Counted from the first letter of the stretch, positions 54,967 through 63,570 are shown. The stretch: 64,000 nt of DNA from Lachnospiraceae bacterium (GCA_009774145.1 VSND01000001.1:104446-168445); one strand, 5' to 3'. The notes: a model not told the origin generated them from the letters alone. A program made the numbers and translations.

Positions 54967-56202
54967 TTACAGAGATGTCATGGAAAGGGCATGACCGAAA
55001 AAGTCTTCCGGTCCGAAATTGCCGCTTTTGAGCACCAGCCGGATATCAGGACGGTGTACAGGAACCATGACAGGAACGCCGGGCGCCACGCTCTCTCCGA
55101 TCAGGCAGGAAGAGAAGCCGAGTCCTTTTGTGACTGCGCCGGAGGTCTCGCCGCCTGCGGAGATAATCCTGGTAAATCCGGTGTTTACAGCGCGGACTGC
55201 CAGTTCTGCGGTGGCGTGCTCCAGCAGCCTGGCCACCTTTTCGGCGCCGAGCTTCTGGATCTCTTTTACCTTCCTGGGGGTATCTGAGCTGTAAACAAGA
55301 GGCGCATCCGGACCGTCGGCACAGGATTCGATAAAATGCCAGACATCGTCCAGAGTCTGCCTGCCTTCCAGCAGAGCGTGAGGGTCCAGTCGGCAGCAGG
55401 GCTTTTTCTGGCGCTGATACCAGGCGATCTGTCCAAGCGTTGCCTGCGAACAGCTTCCTGCCAGCAGCAGCGCAGGGCCTTTGACTCTGCTGTCGGGAAT
55501 TCTGCCATGGACGGGAAGCTTTTTCGTCCACATGCGTGCCAGAGGCTCCAGAAGCCCGCTTCCCCCGGTGAGCAGAGGAAGCTGTCCGTAGTTCTGGACG
55601 ATTCTTTCGCCGTCCTCATCGTTCCTGTGATCGGGGATTAGATAGCAGGGGCTGTCCGGAATGCTTCTGTCCTGCGGCCGGTCTCCGATGAAACAGGGGA
55701 AGCGGCTTTGAGGCTTCATCAGCCGGTCGATCCGGCAGTCCCACATGGGGGTCAGCGGGTGGTCCTTCATGGAGCTTTCATGAAGGGGGATCCCGTTTAC
55801 CATAAGGCGGCCGGCTTCCACGGTCCTTCCGTTCACCGGAAGCGCAGGGCAGAGCACGGTATAAGGGACCTTCATAAGCTCTATCAGAGCGTCGGATACC
55901 GGTCCGATATTTCCCGCGGGAGTGGAATCAAAGGTGGAACAGTATTTGTAATAGAGCTGTTCTGCTCCCTGCCTCAGCAGGAACTGTGCGGCTTTTCTGG
56001 TATCCTCCACTGCGGCGGACGTCTCCTGTGTCCGTGACTTTAATGCGATAACAATTGCCTGTGCGTCATCTGCTGTTCCTTCCGGGTCCTGTTCGGAGGG
56101 GATTCCGTTGTAGAACCGGACGCTCATCCCGCCCTTGACCAGGAAAGACGCAGCATCGCCTGCACCGGTAAAATCATCTGCGATACATCCAAGTACTGCC
56201 AT
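54967..56202 (-). CDS. Four-carbon acid sugar kinase (DUF1537, OtnK/DtnK-like)
   Basis: This 411-aa kinase phosphorylates a C4 acid sugar such as D-threonate, D-erythronate or 3-oxo-tetronate at O4. Motifs: N-terminal ADDFTGAGDAASFL, KYCSTFDSTPAGNIGPV, CPALPVNGRTVEAG and FQEDPLTP-like KDHPLTPMWDC, then the nucleotide-binding domain with ISAGGETSGAV and LKSGNFGPEDFF. The start at 56202 is chosen (GGAGGAAAC upstream); the longer frame would run through the sigma-54 promoter at 56339. Substrate within the family cannot be told. Co-oriented with the OtnC-like gene. Confidence 0.92.
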   Translation of the reverse strand: MAVLGCIADDFTGAGDAASFLVKGGMSVRFYNGIPSEQDPEGTADDAQAIVIALKSRTQETSAAVEDTRKAAQFLLRQGAEQLYYKYCSTFDSTPAGNIGPVSDALIELMKVPYTVLCPALPVNGRTVEAGRLMVNGIPLHESSMKDHPLTPMWDCRIDRLMKPQSRFPCFIGDRPQDRSIPDSPCYLIPDHRNDEDGERIVQNYGQLPLLTGGSGLLEPLARMWTKKLPVHGRIPDSRVKGPALLLAGSCSQATLGQIAWYQRQKKPCCRLDPHALLEGRQTLDDVWHFIESCADGPDAPLVYSSDTPRKVKEIQKLGAEKVARLLEHATAELAVRAVNTGFTRIISAGGETSGAVTKGLGFSSCLIGESVAPGVPVMVPVHRPDIRLVLKSGNFGPEDFFGHALSMTSL

Positions 56203-56338
56203 TGTCAGTTTCCTCCATAATCTGTATATCCTCTGTTTAAAAACTGCCGGAAAAACATGATAAACGGTACATGGATGGAATTTCTGTGCGTGCAGAAATC
56301 CGGTGCCGTTTATATGGTTTTCATCTGACAGGTTAAGA

Positions 56339-56355
56339 AGCAAAAAGAATGCCAA
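56339..56355 (-). promoter_or_regulatory. Sigma-54 promoter of the kinase-aldolase operon
   Basis: On the minus strand the sequence reads TTGGCATTCTTTTTGCT: GG (56352-56353) and GC (56340-56341) are separated by 10 nt. It would start a transcript near 56328, some 125 nt before the kinase gene. Confidence 0.8.
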
Positions 56356-56386
56356 CCTTCAGGCGGATTCAGGGATTCGGAGAAAA

Positions 56387-56403
56387 TTGGCATATAAATT
56401 GCT
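56387..56403 (+). promoter_or_regulatory. Sigma-54 promoter of the SAF-domain oxidoreductase gene
   Basis: TTGGCATATAAATTGCT with GG (56389-56390) and GC (56401-56402) 10 nt apart, 54 nt before the start codon. It is back to back with the minus-strand sigma-54 promoter 35 bp away. Confidence 0.8.
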
Positions 56404-56456
56404 CTCTATATAAACGGTACCGGAAAGAAAAGCCATGCAGAGAAAAGGAGAAAAAT

Positions 56457-57833
56457 ATGGATTATTCAAAACTGATGCAGGATACTGCGGGGAAAAAGAC
56501 CAGGACAGGAATCATCGGAGCCACAAGGGGATATGGTTATACGCTGCTTGCCCAGATACCGGACGTGGAGCAGATGGAGCTTCGCGTGATCTGCTCCAGA
56601 CATCCGGAGGAGTGTCTGGCAGTGTTAAAGGAGATTGGGTATGCCAGGGAGCGTATGGTGGTCTGCAGGACCAGAGAGCAGATCGATCAGGCGCCGGAGG
56701 ATGCGGTTCTGGTGGTTGATGACTACCGCCTGGTGACAGAATGCGGGATTACGGCGCTGGTAGAATGCACCGGCAACACGGCAGTCAGTGCGGATGCGGC
56801 TCTGTCTGCGCTCAGGAAAGGAATTAACGTGTATATGGTATCCAAAGAAACGGACAGCATATGCGGTCCGTATCTGAATCAGGAGGCAGTAAAGAACGGG
56901 GCGGTCTATGCTCTGGTTAACGGGGATCAGCCGCGGAACCTGGTCGATCTGTATTCCTGGGCAAAGCTGCTCGGACTGGAGATTGTGGCAGCCGGGAAAG
57001 CCAGCGAGTATGATTTTGTATGGGATAAGGACAGCAAAGAACTTGTCTATACGGACGGATCAGGCAGGAAAAAGCAGCTTCCCGGGATGCAGGACTGCTG
57101 GAGATACAAAGGGAAAGAGACGCTGGAGGCACGCCGCAGGCTGGTGGAGGAATATATGGAAGTGATTTCTGCGGATCTCTGTGAGATGAATCTGGTATCT
57201 AATATCACCGGGCTTCTGCCGGCGGCTCCCTGTCTGAATTATCCGGTGGCGAAGGCCAGCGAACTGGCGGATATCTTCATACCAAAAGAGGATGGCGGGA
57301 TCCTGAAAAAAACAGGAGTCGTGGACGTATTCTGCAATCTGAGAGAAAAAGACGAGGCAAGCTTCTGCGGCGGAGAATTTATCATCATCAAATGTAAAAA
57401 CCGGAAAATGTGGGATCTTTTAAAGGAAAAGGGACATGTAATCAGTAAAAACGGAAAATATGCCTGCATCTATCTTCCGTATCATTATATGGGGCTGGAG
57501 ACGCCGGTATCCATCCTTCTGGGAGACCGGATGGGAATCGGGACTCATCCGGAATGCCGTCAGGTATCCGTACTGGCAGGCGTTGCCGGCAGGGATCTGC
57601 CAAAGGGAACCAGGTTTGCGGTTCAGGGGCACCATCATGCGATCGACGGGCTGATTCCGGAACTTCTGGAGCGAGAGGAGGCCGGCAGTGCGGCGCCTTT
57701 CTATCTGCTGAATGGAGCCGTGCTTCAGCGGGAGGTAAAAAAAGGTTTTCCGGTTACACTGGAAGATGTGGATCTGACCGGTCTGGAAGCATACCGGATG
57801 TATGCGGAAGGATGGAAACAGGATATGCAATAA
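56457..57833 (+). CDS. NAD(P)-dependent oxidoreductase with C-terminal SAF domain
   Basis: This 458-aa protein has a homoserine-dehydrogenase-like Rossmann domain (TRTGIIGATRGYGYTLLAQI, LVECTGNTAVSADAALSALRKGINVYMVSKET, LVNGDQPRNLVDLYSWAKLLGLEIVAAGKASEYDF) and a SAF-like C-terminal domain (AVLAGVAGRDLPKGTRF-type VSVLAGVAGRDLPKGT). Proteins of this kind accompany sugar-acid catabolic genes, but the reaction is not settled. The start at 56457 is fixed by the sigma-54 promoter lying within the longer frame. AAAAGGAG precedes it. Probably oxidises or reduces the acid-sugar intermediate. Confidence 0.8.
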   Translation: MDYSKLMQDTAGKKTRTGIIGATRGYGYTLLAQIPDVEQMELRVICSRHPEECLAVLKEIGYARERMVVCRTREQIDQAPEDAVLVVDDYRLVTECGITALVECTGNTAVSADAALSALRKGINVYMVSKETDSICGPYLNQEAVKNGAVYALVNGDQPRNLVDLYSWAKLLGLEIVAAGKASEYDFVWDKDSKELVYTDGSGRKKQLPGMQDCWRYKGKETLEARRRLVEEYMEVISADLCEMNLVSNITGLLPAAPCLNYPVAKASELADIFIPKEDGGILKKTGVVDVFCNLREKDEASFCGGEFIIIKCKNRKMWDLLKEKGHVISKNGKYACIYLPYHYMGLETPVSILLGDRMGIGTHPECRQVSVLAGVAGRDLPKGTRFAVQGHHHAIDGLIPELLEREEAGSAAPFYLLNGAVLQREVKKGFPVTLEDVDLTGLEAYRMYAEGWKQDMQ

Positions 57834-57966
57834 AGAGAAACAAAAATGAAACATGAAATGAAACGAAATACGAAAATGTTTCAAAATGTCAGCGGCACTT
57901 TGATCTGTTTGGAAGAAAAGAAGCGGAAAATGAAGAAAATCAGGGACAAAACAGGCAGGTAAAACC

Positions 57967-57982
57967 TGGCACAGGATTTGCT
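57967..57982 (+). promoter_or_regulatory. Sigma-54 promoter of the TRAP transporter operon
   Basis: TGGCACAGGATTTGCT is a near-ideal sigma-54 promoter, GG (57968-57969) and GC (57980-57981) with 10 nt between. The region upstream (57840-57895) holds TGAAAC repeats facing a GTTTCA, a possible activator site. Confidence 0.9.
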
Positions 57983-58094
57983 TTATAAGGATATCAGAAA
58001 AAGTATTACGGGTGTTAAATAGAGAAGAAAGGAGGTTGCTGCCGCGGCAGGGCAGGGAAAACTGCTGAGACTAAAGTTTAGAGAGGTGACGATT

Positions 58095-59375
58095 ATGGAT
58101 TTGGTAATATTGGTTGGTTCATTCTTCGTTATGCTTTTCGCCGGATTTCCGATCGCATTTGCACTTTTGCTGTCTGCGCTTCTTTATATGGTCATGTTCT
58201 CTTCGGGAGTTCCTCTGATTATTATTGCGCAGCAGCTCTTAAAGGGTGTGGATTCGTTCACTCTGCTGGCTATTCCGTTTTTTGTAATCGCAGGATGCCT
58301 GATGCAGAGCGGAGGTATTTCCCGGAGAATCGTTGATTTTGCGAAGAAGCTGGTGGGCTGGATGCCGGGCGGACTGGCAGTGGTTGATATTATCGCAAGT
58401 ATGATCTTTGCGGCCATGACCGGCGCAGGTGCGGCGACGACGGCTGCAGTGGGCGGTATCATGATTCCTTCTATGGAAGAGGAGGGGTACGACGGAGGTT
58501 TTGCCAGCGCCATTCAGGCTATGGGAGGTATCTTCGGACCGATTATCCCACCCAGTACGCTGATGGTTCTGTTTGCGGTGGCATCGGGAGAGTCTGTAGC
58601 GGATATGTTTCTGGGCGGTCTGCTGCCGGGACTTTTTCTGGGACTCCTGCTGATTATCGTGGTCGTGTTCATGTGTATCCGCAAAGGATATAAAGGAAGC
58701 GGCAGCTTCCATCTGATGGAAGCGGTAAAATCCTTCGGAAGCGCGATCTGGGCGCTGCTTGCGCCGGTTATTATTCTTGGAGGAATCTATTCAGGCGCAT
58801 TTACACCTACGGAGGCTTCCGCTGCCTGCTGTTTTTACTGTCTGATTGTAGGACTGTTTATCTACAGGGAGATGAAGATCAAGGACCTGTTCAAAATTGT
58901 ATATGCCGGCGTGAAGAGCGCGGCGGGTATCATGTTCATCGTTGCGGCGACCCAGGTGTTCGGCTGGGTGATTACCCGGGCGGGTATTCCGCAGAGCATT
59001 GCGAAGATGTTCACTCAGAACGTCAGCAGTCCGACGGTATTTATGTTCGCTGTCTGTCTGATCCTGCTGGTTGCGGGATGTTTCATCGACGCAGTTCCGG
59101 CGCTTCTGATCTTTGCGCCGATCTTTGTTCCGACGGCGCAGGCATACAATATTAATCTGGTTTACTTCGGCGTGATCATGGTTGTTACGCTTTGTATCGG
59201 ACTTGCGACTCCGCCGGTTGGAATCAACCTGTATGTGGCGTCCAGCGTAGGCGGGCAGCCGGTTCATAAGATCATTCCGCATCTGCCCATTCCGCTGATT
59301 ACGATTGCAGTTGGAACCGTCATGCTGATCATGATCCCTGCCATCACGACCTTCCTGCCCATGATGGCCAAATGA
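58095..59375 (+). CDS. TRAP transporter large permease (DctM)
   Basis: This 426-aa, about twelve-helix protein is the large membrane subunit of a TRAP carboxylate importer. It has the DctM signatures FAGFPIAFALLLSALLYM, LLAIPFFVIAGCLMQSGGISRRIVDFAKKLVGWMPGGLAVVDI, MTGAGAATTAAVGGIMIPSMEEEGYD, GIFGPIIPPSTLMVLF, and ATPPVGINLYVASSVG. The start is ATG 58095 with GAGGTGAC upstream; GTG 58086 is an alternative. First gene of the operon, preceding DctP, an unusual order. Confidence 0.94.
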   Translation: MDLVILVGSFFVMLFAGFPIAFALLLSALLYMVMFSSGVPLIIIAQQLLKGVDSFTLLAIPFFVIAGCLMQSGGISRRIVDFAKKLVGWMPGGLAVVDIIASMIFAAMTGAGAATTAAVGGIMIPSMEEEGYDGGFASAIQAMGGIFGPIIPPSTLMVLFAVASGESVADMFLGGLLPGLFLGLLLIIVVVFMCIRKGYKGSGSFHLMEAVKSFGSAIWALLAPVIILGGIYSGAFTPTEASAACCFYCLIVGLFIYREMKIKDLFKIVYAGVKSAAGIMFIVAATQVFGWVITRAGIPQSIAKMFTQNVSSPTVFMFAVCLILLVAGCFIDAVPALLIFAPIFVPTAQAYNINLVYFGVIMVVTLCIGLATPPVGINLYVASSVGGQPVHKIIPHLPIPLITIAVGTVMLIMIPAITTFLPMMAK

Positions 59376-59419
59376 TAACGGAATTAAAATAATAATACAT
59401 ATAAAGGAGATTAGACATT

Positions 59420-60529
59420 ATGAAAAAGAGATTTGTTGCAATTAGTCTTATTATGGCCATGGCAGCCACCACAGCAGCATGCGGAGCAGGCGCGAGCAAT
59501 AACACTCCGGCATCCAGCAGTAGCAGCAGTGAGACAGAGGCTCCGGCAGAAGAGGACACGGAGGCAGATGAAGCTGCGGACACGGAAGTTGCTTCTTCTG
59601 ATATCGAAGTGACCGGCGACAACCGTACGCTTGCCCTGTTTGCAGGTTCCATTCCGGAAAATACGCCTACCGGCGTGGGTCTGGAGGCGATGGCAGCTTA
59701 CATTAATACAAATTCCAACGGAACGCTGGAAGCACAGACCTTCTATGACACGGCTCTTGGCGATGCGACTTCCATGGTACAGGGACTTCAGCAGGGAACG
59801 GTCGACATCGGCATTTCCGGTACGGCATATTTCACCGGTCTGATTCCGGAGGTTGGTATCTTCGAGCTTCCGTTCCTGTTCGAGGATCTGGAGACCGCGC
59901 GTGAAGCGACTTCCGGTCCCGCAGCAGATACGATCAATGGGATGTTTGAGGAAGTAGGCATCATCGGTCTTTCTTTCTGGGAGAACGGATTCCGTGAGCT
60001 GTCCAATAATGTCCGCCCGGTAACGACTCCGGATGACATGGAAGGTATTAAGATGAGAACGCTTCCGGCTGATGTACAGCGAGCGACCTGGGAAGCATTT
60101 GGTGCAATGACCGCACAGATCGACGCTTCCGAGCTGTATACCGCTCTTCAGCAGGGGACCGTAAACGCACAGGACAACCCGCTGCATGAGATCGTATCCC
60201 GTAAATTCTATGAAGTACAGCCTTATGTGACTCTGACCGACGCTACTTACACACCGTTCTATATGGCTATGAGTAAAATTACCTGGGACGGTTTGTCCGA
60301 ATCTCAGCAGAATCTGATCAAAGAGGCGGCAGCAGTCGGACGCCGGGCACAGTTTGACGCAACGGATGCTGCACAGGCAGAAGCGCTTCAGACGCTGCTT
60401 GACAACGGCGTGGAAGTCGTGGAAGATCCGGACAAAGAGGCGTTCAAAGAGAAAGCAATGACGACCTGGAACCTGCTCACCGATAATACCGAGAAGGGTG
60501 CAGAGCTTCTGGAAATGATCCAGAAATAA
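59420..60529 (+). CDS. TRAP transporter substrate-binding lipoprotein (DctP)
   Basis: This 369-aa protein has lipobox TAAC (Cys21), a Ser/Glu/Ala-rich tether and the DctP pattern: NTPTGVGLEAMAAYINTNSNGTLE, MVQGLQQGTVDIGISGTAYF, FELPFLFEDLETAREAT, GLSFWENGFRELSNNVRPVTTPDDMEGIKMRTLP, ELYTALQQGTVNAQDNPL and YEVQPYVTLTDATYTPF. The conserved Arg that holds the carboxylate is in KMRTLP, so an organic acid ligand is expected. AAAGGAG precedes the start. Confidence 0.94.
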   Translation: MKKRFVAISLIMAMAATTAACGAGASNNTPASSSSSSETEAPAEEDTEADEAADTEVASSDIEVTGDNRTLALFAGSIPENTPTGVGLEAMAAYINTNSNGTLEAQTFYDTALGDATSMVQGLQQGTVDIGISGTAYFTGLIPEVGIFELPFLFEDLETAREATSGPAADTINGMFEEVGIIGLSFWENGFRELSNNVRPVTTPDDMEGIKMRTLPADVQRATWEAFGAMTAQIDASELYTALQQGTVNAQDNPLHEIVSRKFYEVQPYVTLTDATYTPFYMAMSKITWDGLSESQQNLIKEAAAVGRRAQFDATDAAQAEALQTLLDNGVEVVEDPDKEAFKEKAMTTWNLLTDNTEKGAELLEMIQK

Positions 60530-60555
60530 TCACCGGATCGTAAGAAGGAGACAAT

Positions 60556-61239
60556 ATGAGGCGGATCGTTGATTTGACTTTGCCGATTATTGAAGGGCAT
60601 TGGCGCTACGGGTATCATGTTACGCCTGTGAAGACACATGCGAACCATGACCCGTGGCAGAATGTCACCTATCATCTGGAATCCCACTGGTTTACGCATA
60701 TTGATTTCCCGCTGCATTTTGACCCGGAGGGCGAGACTTCAGACGATTACCCCATAGAAGACTGGGCGTTTTCCGACTGTCTGGTACTGGATCTGTCCTA
60801 TGTGGGGGATAATACGGCAATTACCGGTGAGATGCTGGAGAAGGCAAACGAAAAATACAAAGACAGACATTTTGACACAGTTTTGATTCGTACAGACCGC
60901 GGCAAAAAGGTGGACTGGACGACGAAGGAATTCTGGGAGACTTCCCCGTATCTGGATGAGAGCGGCGGAATCTGGATTCAGAACTATCATCCAAAGGTGG
61001 TAGGATATGATTTTCCGCAGGATTATGAGATCCGGAATATCCCGAAGAAGAAAAAGGGAGATCCCATCCCTCAGCCGGTGCATGAGCATGTGCTGAAGCA
61101 GGGCAAGATTCTTCAGATTGAATATATGAACAATCTGTGGAAAATCGGTACGGATATCTGCCGGCTTGTGGCGCTGCCGCTGAATACGCAGCATGCGGAC
61201 GGAATGCAGATTCGTGTGATTGCAGTGGTTGAAGAATAA
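60556..61239 (+). CDS. Cyclase-family metal hydrolase, first copy
   Basis: This 227-aa member of the cyclase/kynurenine-formamidase family has the metal motif His44, His48, Asp50, Pro52, His54 (SHWFTHIDFPLHF). Family members hydrolyse amides or lactone-like rings with manganese or zinc. It sits between the DctP and DctQ genes of the TRAP operon and has a paralogue at 61757; the two share about the same length and motif order, including PHVVGYDFPQDYEIR against PHVVGFDFAQDYDIR. The substrate is unknown. AAGGAGA precedes the start. Confidence 0.87.
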   Translation: MRRIVDLTLPIIEGHWRYGYHVTPVKTHANHDPWQNVTYHLESHWFTHIDFPLHFDPEGETSDDYPIEDWAFSDCLVLDLSYVGDNTAITGEMLEKANEKYKDRHFDTVLIRTDRGKKVDWTTKEFWETSPYLDESGGIWIQNYHPKVVGYDFPQDYEIRNIPKKKKGDPIPQPVHEHVLKQGKILQIEYMNNLWKIGTDICRLVALPLNTQHADGMQIRVIAVVEE

Positions 61240-61251
61240 GGAGAGTGCAGT

Positions 61252-61773
61252 ATGAAAAATATTTCATCAAAATTAGTACCCCTCACGGAGCAGATCCTTG
61301 GCTGCATCGGGCTGATCATGATCGTGATCGAGACCTATGCGGTGTTTGCAAGAAACATCCTTCATACTTCGACTCCGTGGGTGGACGAGGCGCTGAAACT
61401 GATGTTTGTGTGGATCGTGTTTGTAGGAACGGCGCTCTGTTTCCGTACAGATGAGCTGATCTCTCTGACACTGATCGAAGATGATTTAAAAGAAAAGCAG
61501 AAGACGTTACCCTATGGAGTTATGAAGCTGATCCAGTATGTTGCGGCAGTGGGGATGAGTATTCTTCTGGTCGTACAGCTTTTTACAATTATCGGGACGC
61601 AGATGAGCACCGGAGAGGCTACCACGGTCATCAAATATCCTCTGTGGCTGATGAATCTGGGTGTGTTCATCGGAGTGGTTCTGATCGTTATCATAGGTAT
61701 TCTGAAAATTATTGATGCTTTAAAATATTTTAAGAAGGATGCACAGGGGGTTGACCATGAAAAAATATATTGA
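61252..61773 (+). CDS. TRAP transporter small permease (DctQ)
   Basis: This 173-aa protein has four hydrophobic segments (ILGCIGLIMIVIETYAVFAR, LKLMFVWIVFVGTALCF, LIQYVAAVGMSILLVVQLF, WLMNLGVFIGVVLIVIIGILKII) with WVDEALKLMFVWIVFVGTA typical of DctQ. It lies between the two cyclase-family genes. It overlaps the second by 17 nt. AAGGAGAG precedes the ATG. Confidence 0.9.
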   Translation: MKNISSKLVPLTEQILGCIGLIMIVIETYAVFARNILHTSTPWVDEALKLMFVWIVFVGTALCFRTDELISLTLIEDDLKEKQKTLPYGVMKLIQYVAAVGMSILLVVQLFTIIGTQMSTGEATTVIKYPLWLMNLGVFIGVVLIVIIGILKIIDALKYFKKDAQGVDHEKIY

Positions 61774-62431
61774 TCTGACTTTGCCCATCGTCCCGCACTG
61801 GAGATGTCCCATCGAGATCAAAGACGTGAAATCCTTCGAGAAAGGCGATGCAGCCAATGTGACCTGGTTTACACTGCAGACGCACTGGTATACCCATATC
61901 GATGCGCCCATTCATCAGTTTCCGAACACAAAGACGCTGAATGATTTTCCGCTGGAATATCTGTTCGGAAAAGCGACGGTTCTGGATGTGAGCTATGTGG
62001 AGGCAAACCAGCCGATTACGGCGGATATGCTCAAAGAGGCTCTGGGAGACACGGAAGCCACGAAGATTATCCTTGTAAAAACCTGTTGGGAAGACAAGAC
62101 CGAGTGGCATTCTCATGATTACTGGGATGAGTCTCCGTATATTACAGAAGACGGCGCCGAGTGGCTGGCATCGCTGGAACCTCATGTGGTAGGATTTGAT
62201 TTTGCTCAGGATTATGATATCAGAAAGCTTCGTTTCGGCGTGCCGGAGAGCCAGTGTTATCTGACTACCCACCGGAAGATCCTGAAAAAGGATATCATGA
62301 TGATTGAATATATGAGCAATATGAGATCCGTGACTGAAAAGGTAGTTGATTTTGTGGGATTGCCCACAGCTCTTGAGAACGCCAACGGCGCACAGATCCG
62401 CTGCGTGGCGATCGTGGATACAGAAGGTTAA
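61757..62431 (+). CDS. Cyclase-family metal hydrolase, second copy
   Basis: This 224-aa paralogue of 60556-61239 has its metal motif intact: His43, His47, Asp49, Pro51, His53 (THWYTHIDAPIHQF). The start at 61757 is chosen since CAGGGGG precedes it and the longer frame overlaps dctQ further. Two copies in one operon, separated by a transporter gene, suggest either sequential steps, two related substrates, or a hetero-oligomer. Followed by the PdxA2-type gene. Confidence 0.87.
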   Translation: MKKYIDLTLPIVPHWRCPIEIKDVKSFEKGDAANVTWFTLQTHWYTHIDAPIHQFPNTKTLNDFPLEYLFGKATVLDVSYVEANQPITADMLKEALGDTEATKIILVKTCWEDKTEWHSHDYWDESPYITEDGAEWLASLEPHVVGFDFAQDYDIRKLRFGVPESQCYLTTHRKILKKDIMMIEYMSNMRSVTEKVVDFVGLPTALENANGAQIRCVAIVDTEG

Positions 62432-62550
62432 CGGAATCTGGAACAGCGCCTTTCCATGCGGCAGCCCGGATGGCCGGCGGATGCCGGAAACGGTTCCTGC
62501 CATACAGCGGCCGGAAGGGAAGGGGCGGAACTTGAATGGAGGAAATTAGA

Positions 62551-63570
62551 ATGGCAGAAAAACCAGTAATCGGTGTTCTTCTCGGAGACGCGGCGGGTGT
62601 GGGCCCGGAGCTTGTTGCAAAATGTGCGGCAGCAGACTTTTACAGAGCGTTCTGCAGACCGGTTGTAATCGGAGATCTGAGAGTGCTGAAAAGGGCGCTG
62701 GAGGTGATTGGCGCTTCTGATAAAGTAAAGATACAGGGAATCGACAAGGTTGATGATGCAGACTGGAGTCAGGGGCTTCCGGTACTGGATCAGAAAAACC
62801 TGGATCCGGCGGATGTTCCTTTTGCGGCCAAAACGGTCCAGAGCGGAAAGGCGTGCCTGGATATGCTGAAGCTGGGCGTGGAATTATGGCAGGCAGGAAA
62901 GATCGGCGGCTATGTGTTCGGGCCTTTGAACAAGGCGGGCATGCATGAAGCAGGGCTTGACCTGGAGAGCGAGCACCATTATCTGGCGCGTCTTCTGAAC
63001 CATACGGAGCCTTTTGGAGAGATTAATGTCACCAACGGTCTCTATACCACCAGGACGACCAGTCATATTCCGATCTCGCAGGTGAGCGCAGATCTGAAAG
63101 AGAACGACGGACAGAGGATCAAAAGAGCCATCCGTCTTTCCTATAAAACACTGACCAGCGCAGGCATTGAAAATCCGAGGATCGGTGTGGCAGCGCTCAA
63201 TCCGCACTGCGGAGAGAACGGAGACTGCGGACGGGAGGAGATCGACGTGATCGCTCCGGCCATTAAGGACGCACAGGAGAACGGCATCAACGCATCGGGT
63301 CCGTTCCCGTCAGACATCGTCTTCCACAAGGCTCTGGTAAAGAAAGAGTTTGACGGAGTCGTCACCATGTATCATGATCAGGGACAGATCGCACTGAAGC
63401 TGATCGGTTTTGAGGGCGGCATCACCGTTGCGGGCGGATTTGAGATTCCCATTGTTACCTGCGGACATGGAACTGCTTACGACATCGCAGGAAAAGGCAT
63501 CGTGACCACGGCTTCATTTGAAAACGCAGTGAAGCAGTGCTCCCAGATGGCGGTTGTGGCAGCAAAATAG
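62551..63570 (+). CDS. 4-phospho-threonate/erythronate dehydrogenase of the PdxA2 group
   Basis: This 339-aa PdxA-family enzyme oxidises and decarboxylates a 4-phosphorylated C4 acid to dihydroxyacetone phosphate, using NAD. Motifs: VLLGDAAGVGPELVAKC, the divalent metal His residues in LESEHHYL, NPHCGENGDCG and MYHDQGQIALKLI, and GHGTAYDIAGKG. The catalytic GDPAGIG of vitamin B6 PdxA is replaced by GDAAGVG, and no pdx genes are near, so the acid-sugar role (PdxA2) is favoured; it would act on the product of the DUF1537 kinase at 54967. The start at 62551 follows GGAGG. Confidence 0.88.
   Translation: MAEKPVIGVLLGDAAGVGPELVAKCAAADFYRAFCRPVVIGDLRVLKRALEVIGASDKVKIQGIDKVDDADWSQGLPVLDQKNLDPADVPFAAKTVQSGKACLDMLKLGVELWQAGKIGGYVFGPLNKAGMHEAGLDLESEHHYLARLLNHTEPFGEINVTNGLYTTRTTSHIPISQVSADLKENDGQRIKRAIRLSYKTLTSAGIENPRIGVAALNPHCGENGDCGREEIDVIAPAIKDAQENGINASGPFPSDIVFHKALVKKEFDGVVTMYHDQGQIALKLIGFEGGITVAGGFEIPIVTCGHGTAYDIAGKGIVTTASFENAVKQCSQMAVVAAK

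Larger units (their letters stand above)
56259..56423. promoter_or_regulatory. Three copies of an ATAAACGGTACC-like motif
   Basis: ATAAACGGTAC occurs at 56260-56270 (+), CCGGTGCCGTTTATAT at 56300-56315 (minus sense), and ATATAAACGGTACCGG at 56408-56423 (+). The last two form an inverted repeat matching at 15 of 16 positions. They lie around and after the divergent sigma-54 promoters, where a regulator or an RNA element could act. Confidence 0.45.

Noticed and set aside
54508..55287. Long open frames on both strands through the 99-bp repeats
   Set aside because: The period of 99 is a multiple of three, so frames stay open by repetition; there is no ribosome binding site and the products are low-complexity and overlap real genes.
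62551..63570. Vitamin B6 biosynthesis pdxA
   Set aside because: No other pdx genes are near, the GDPAGIG motif is changed, and the context has a DUF1537 kinase and sugar-acid genes, favouring the PdxA2 group.
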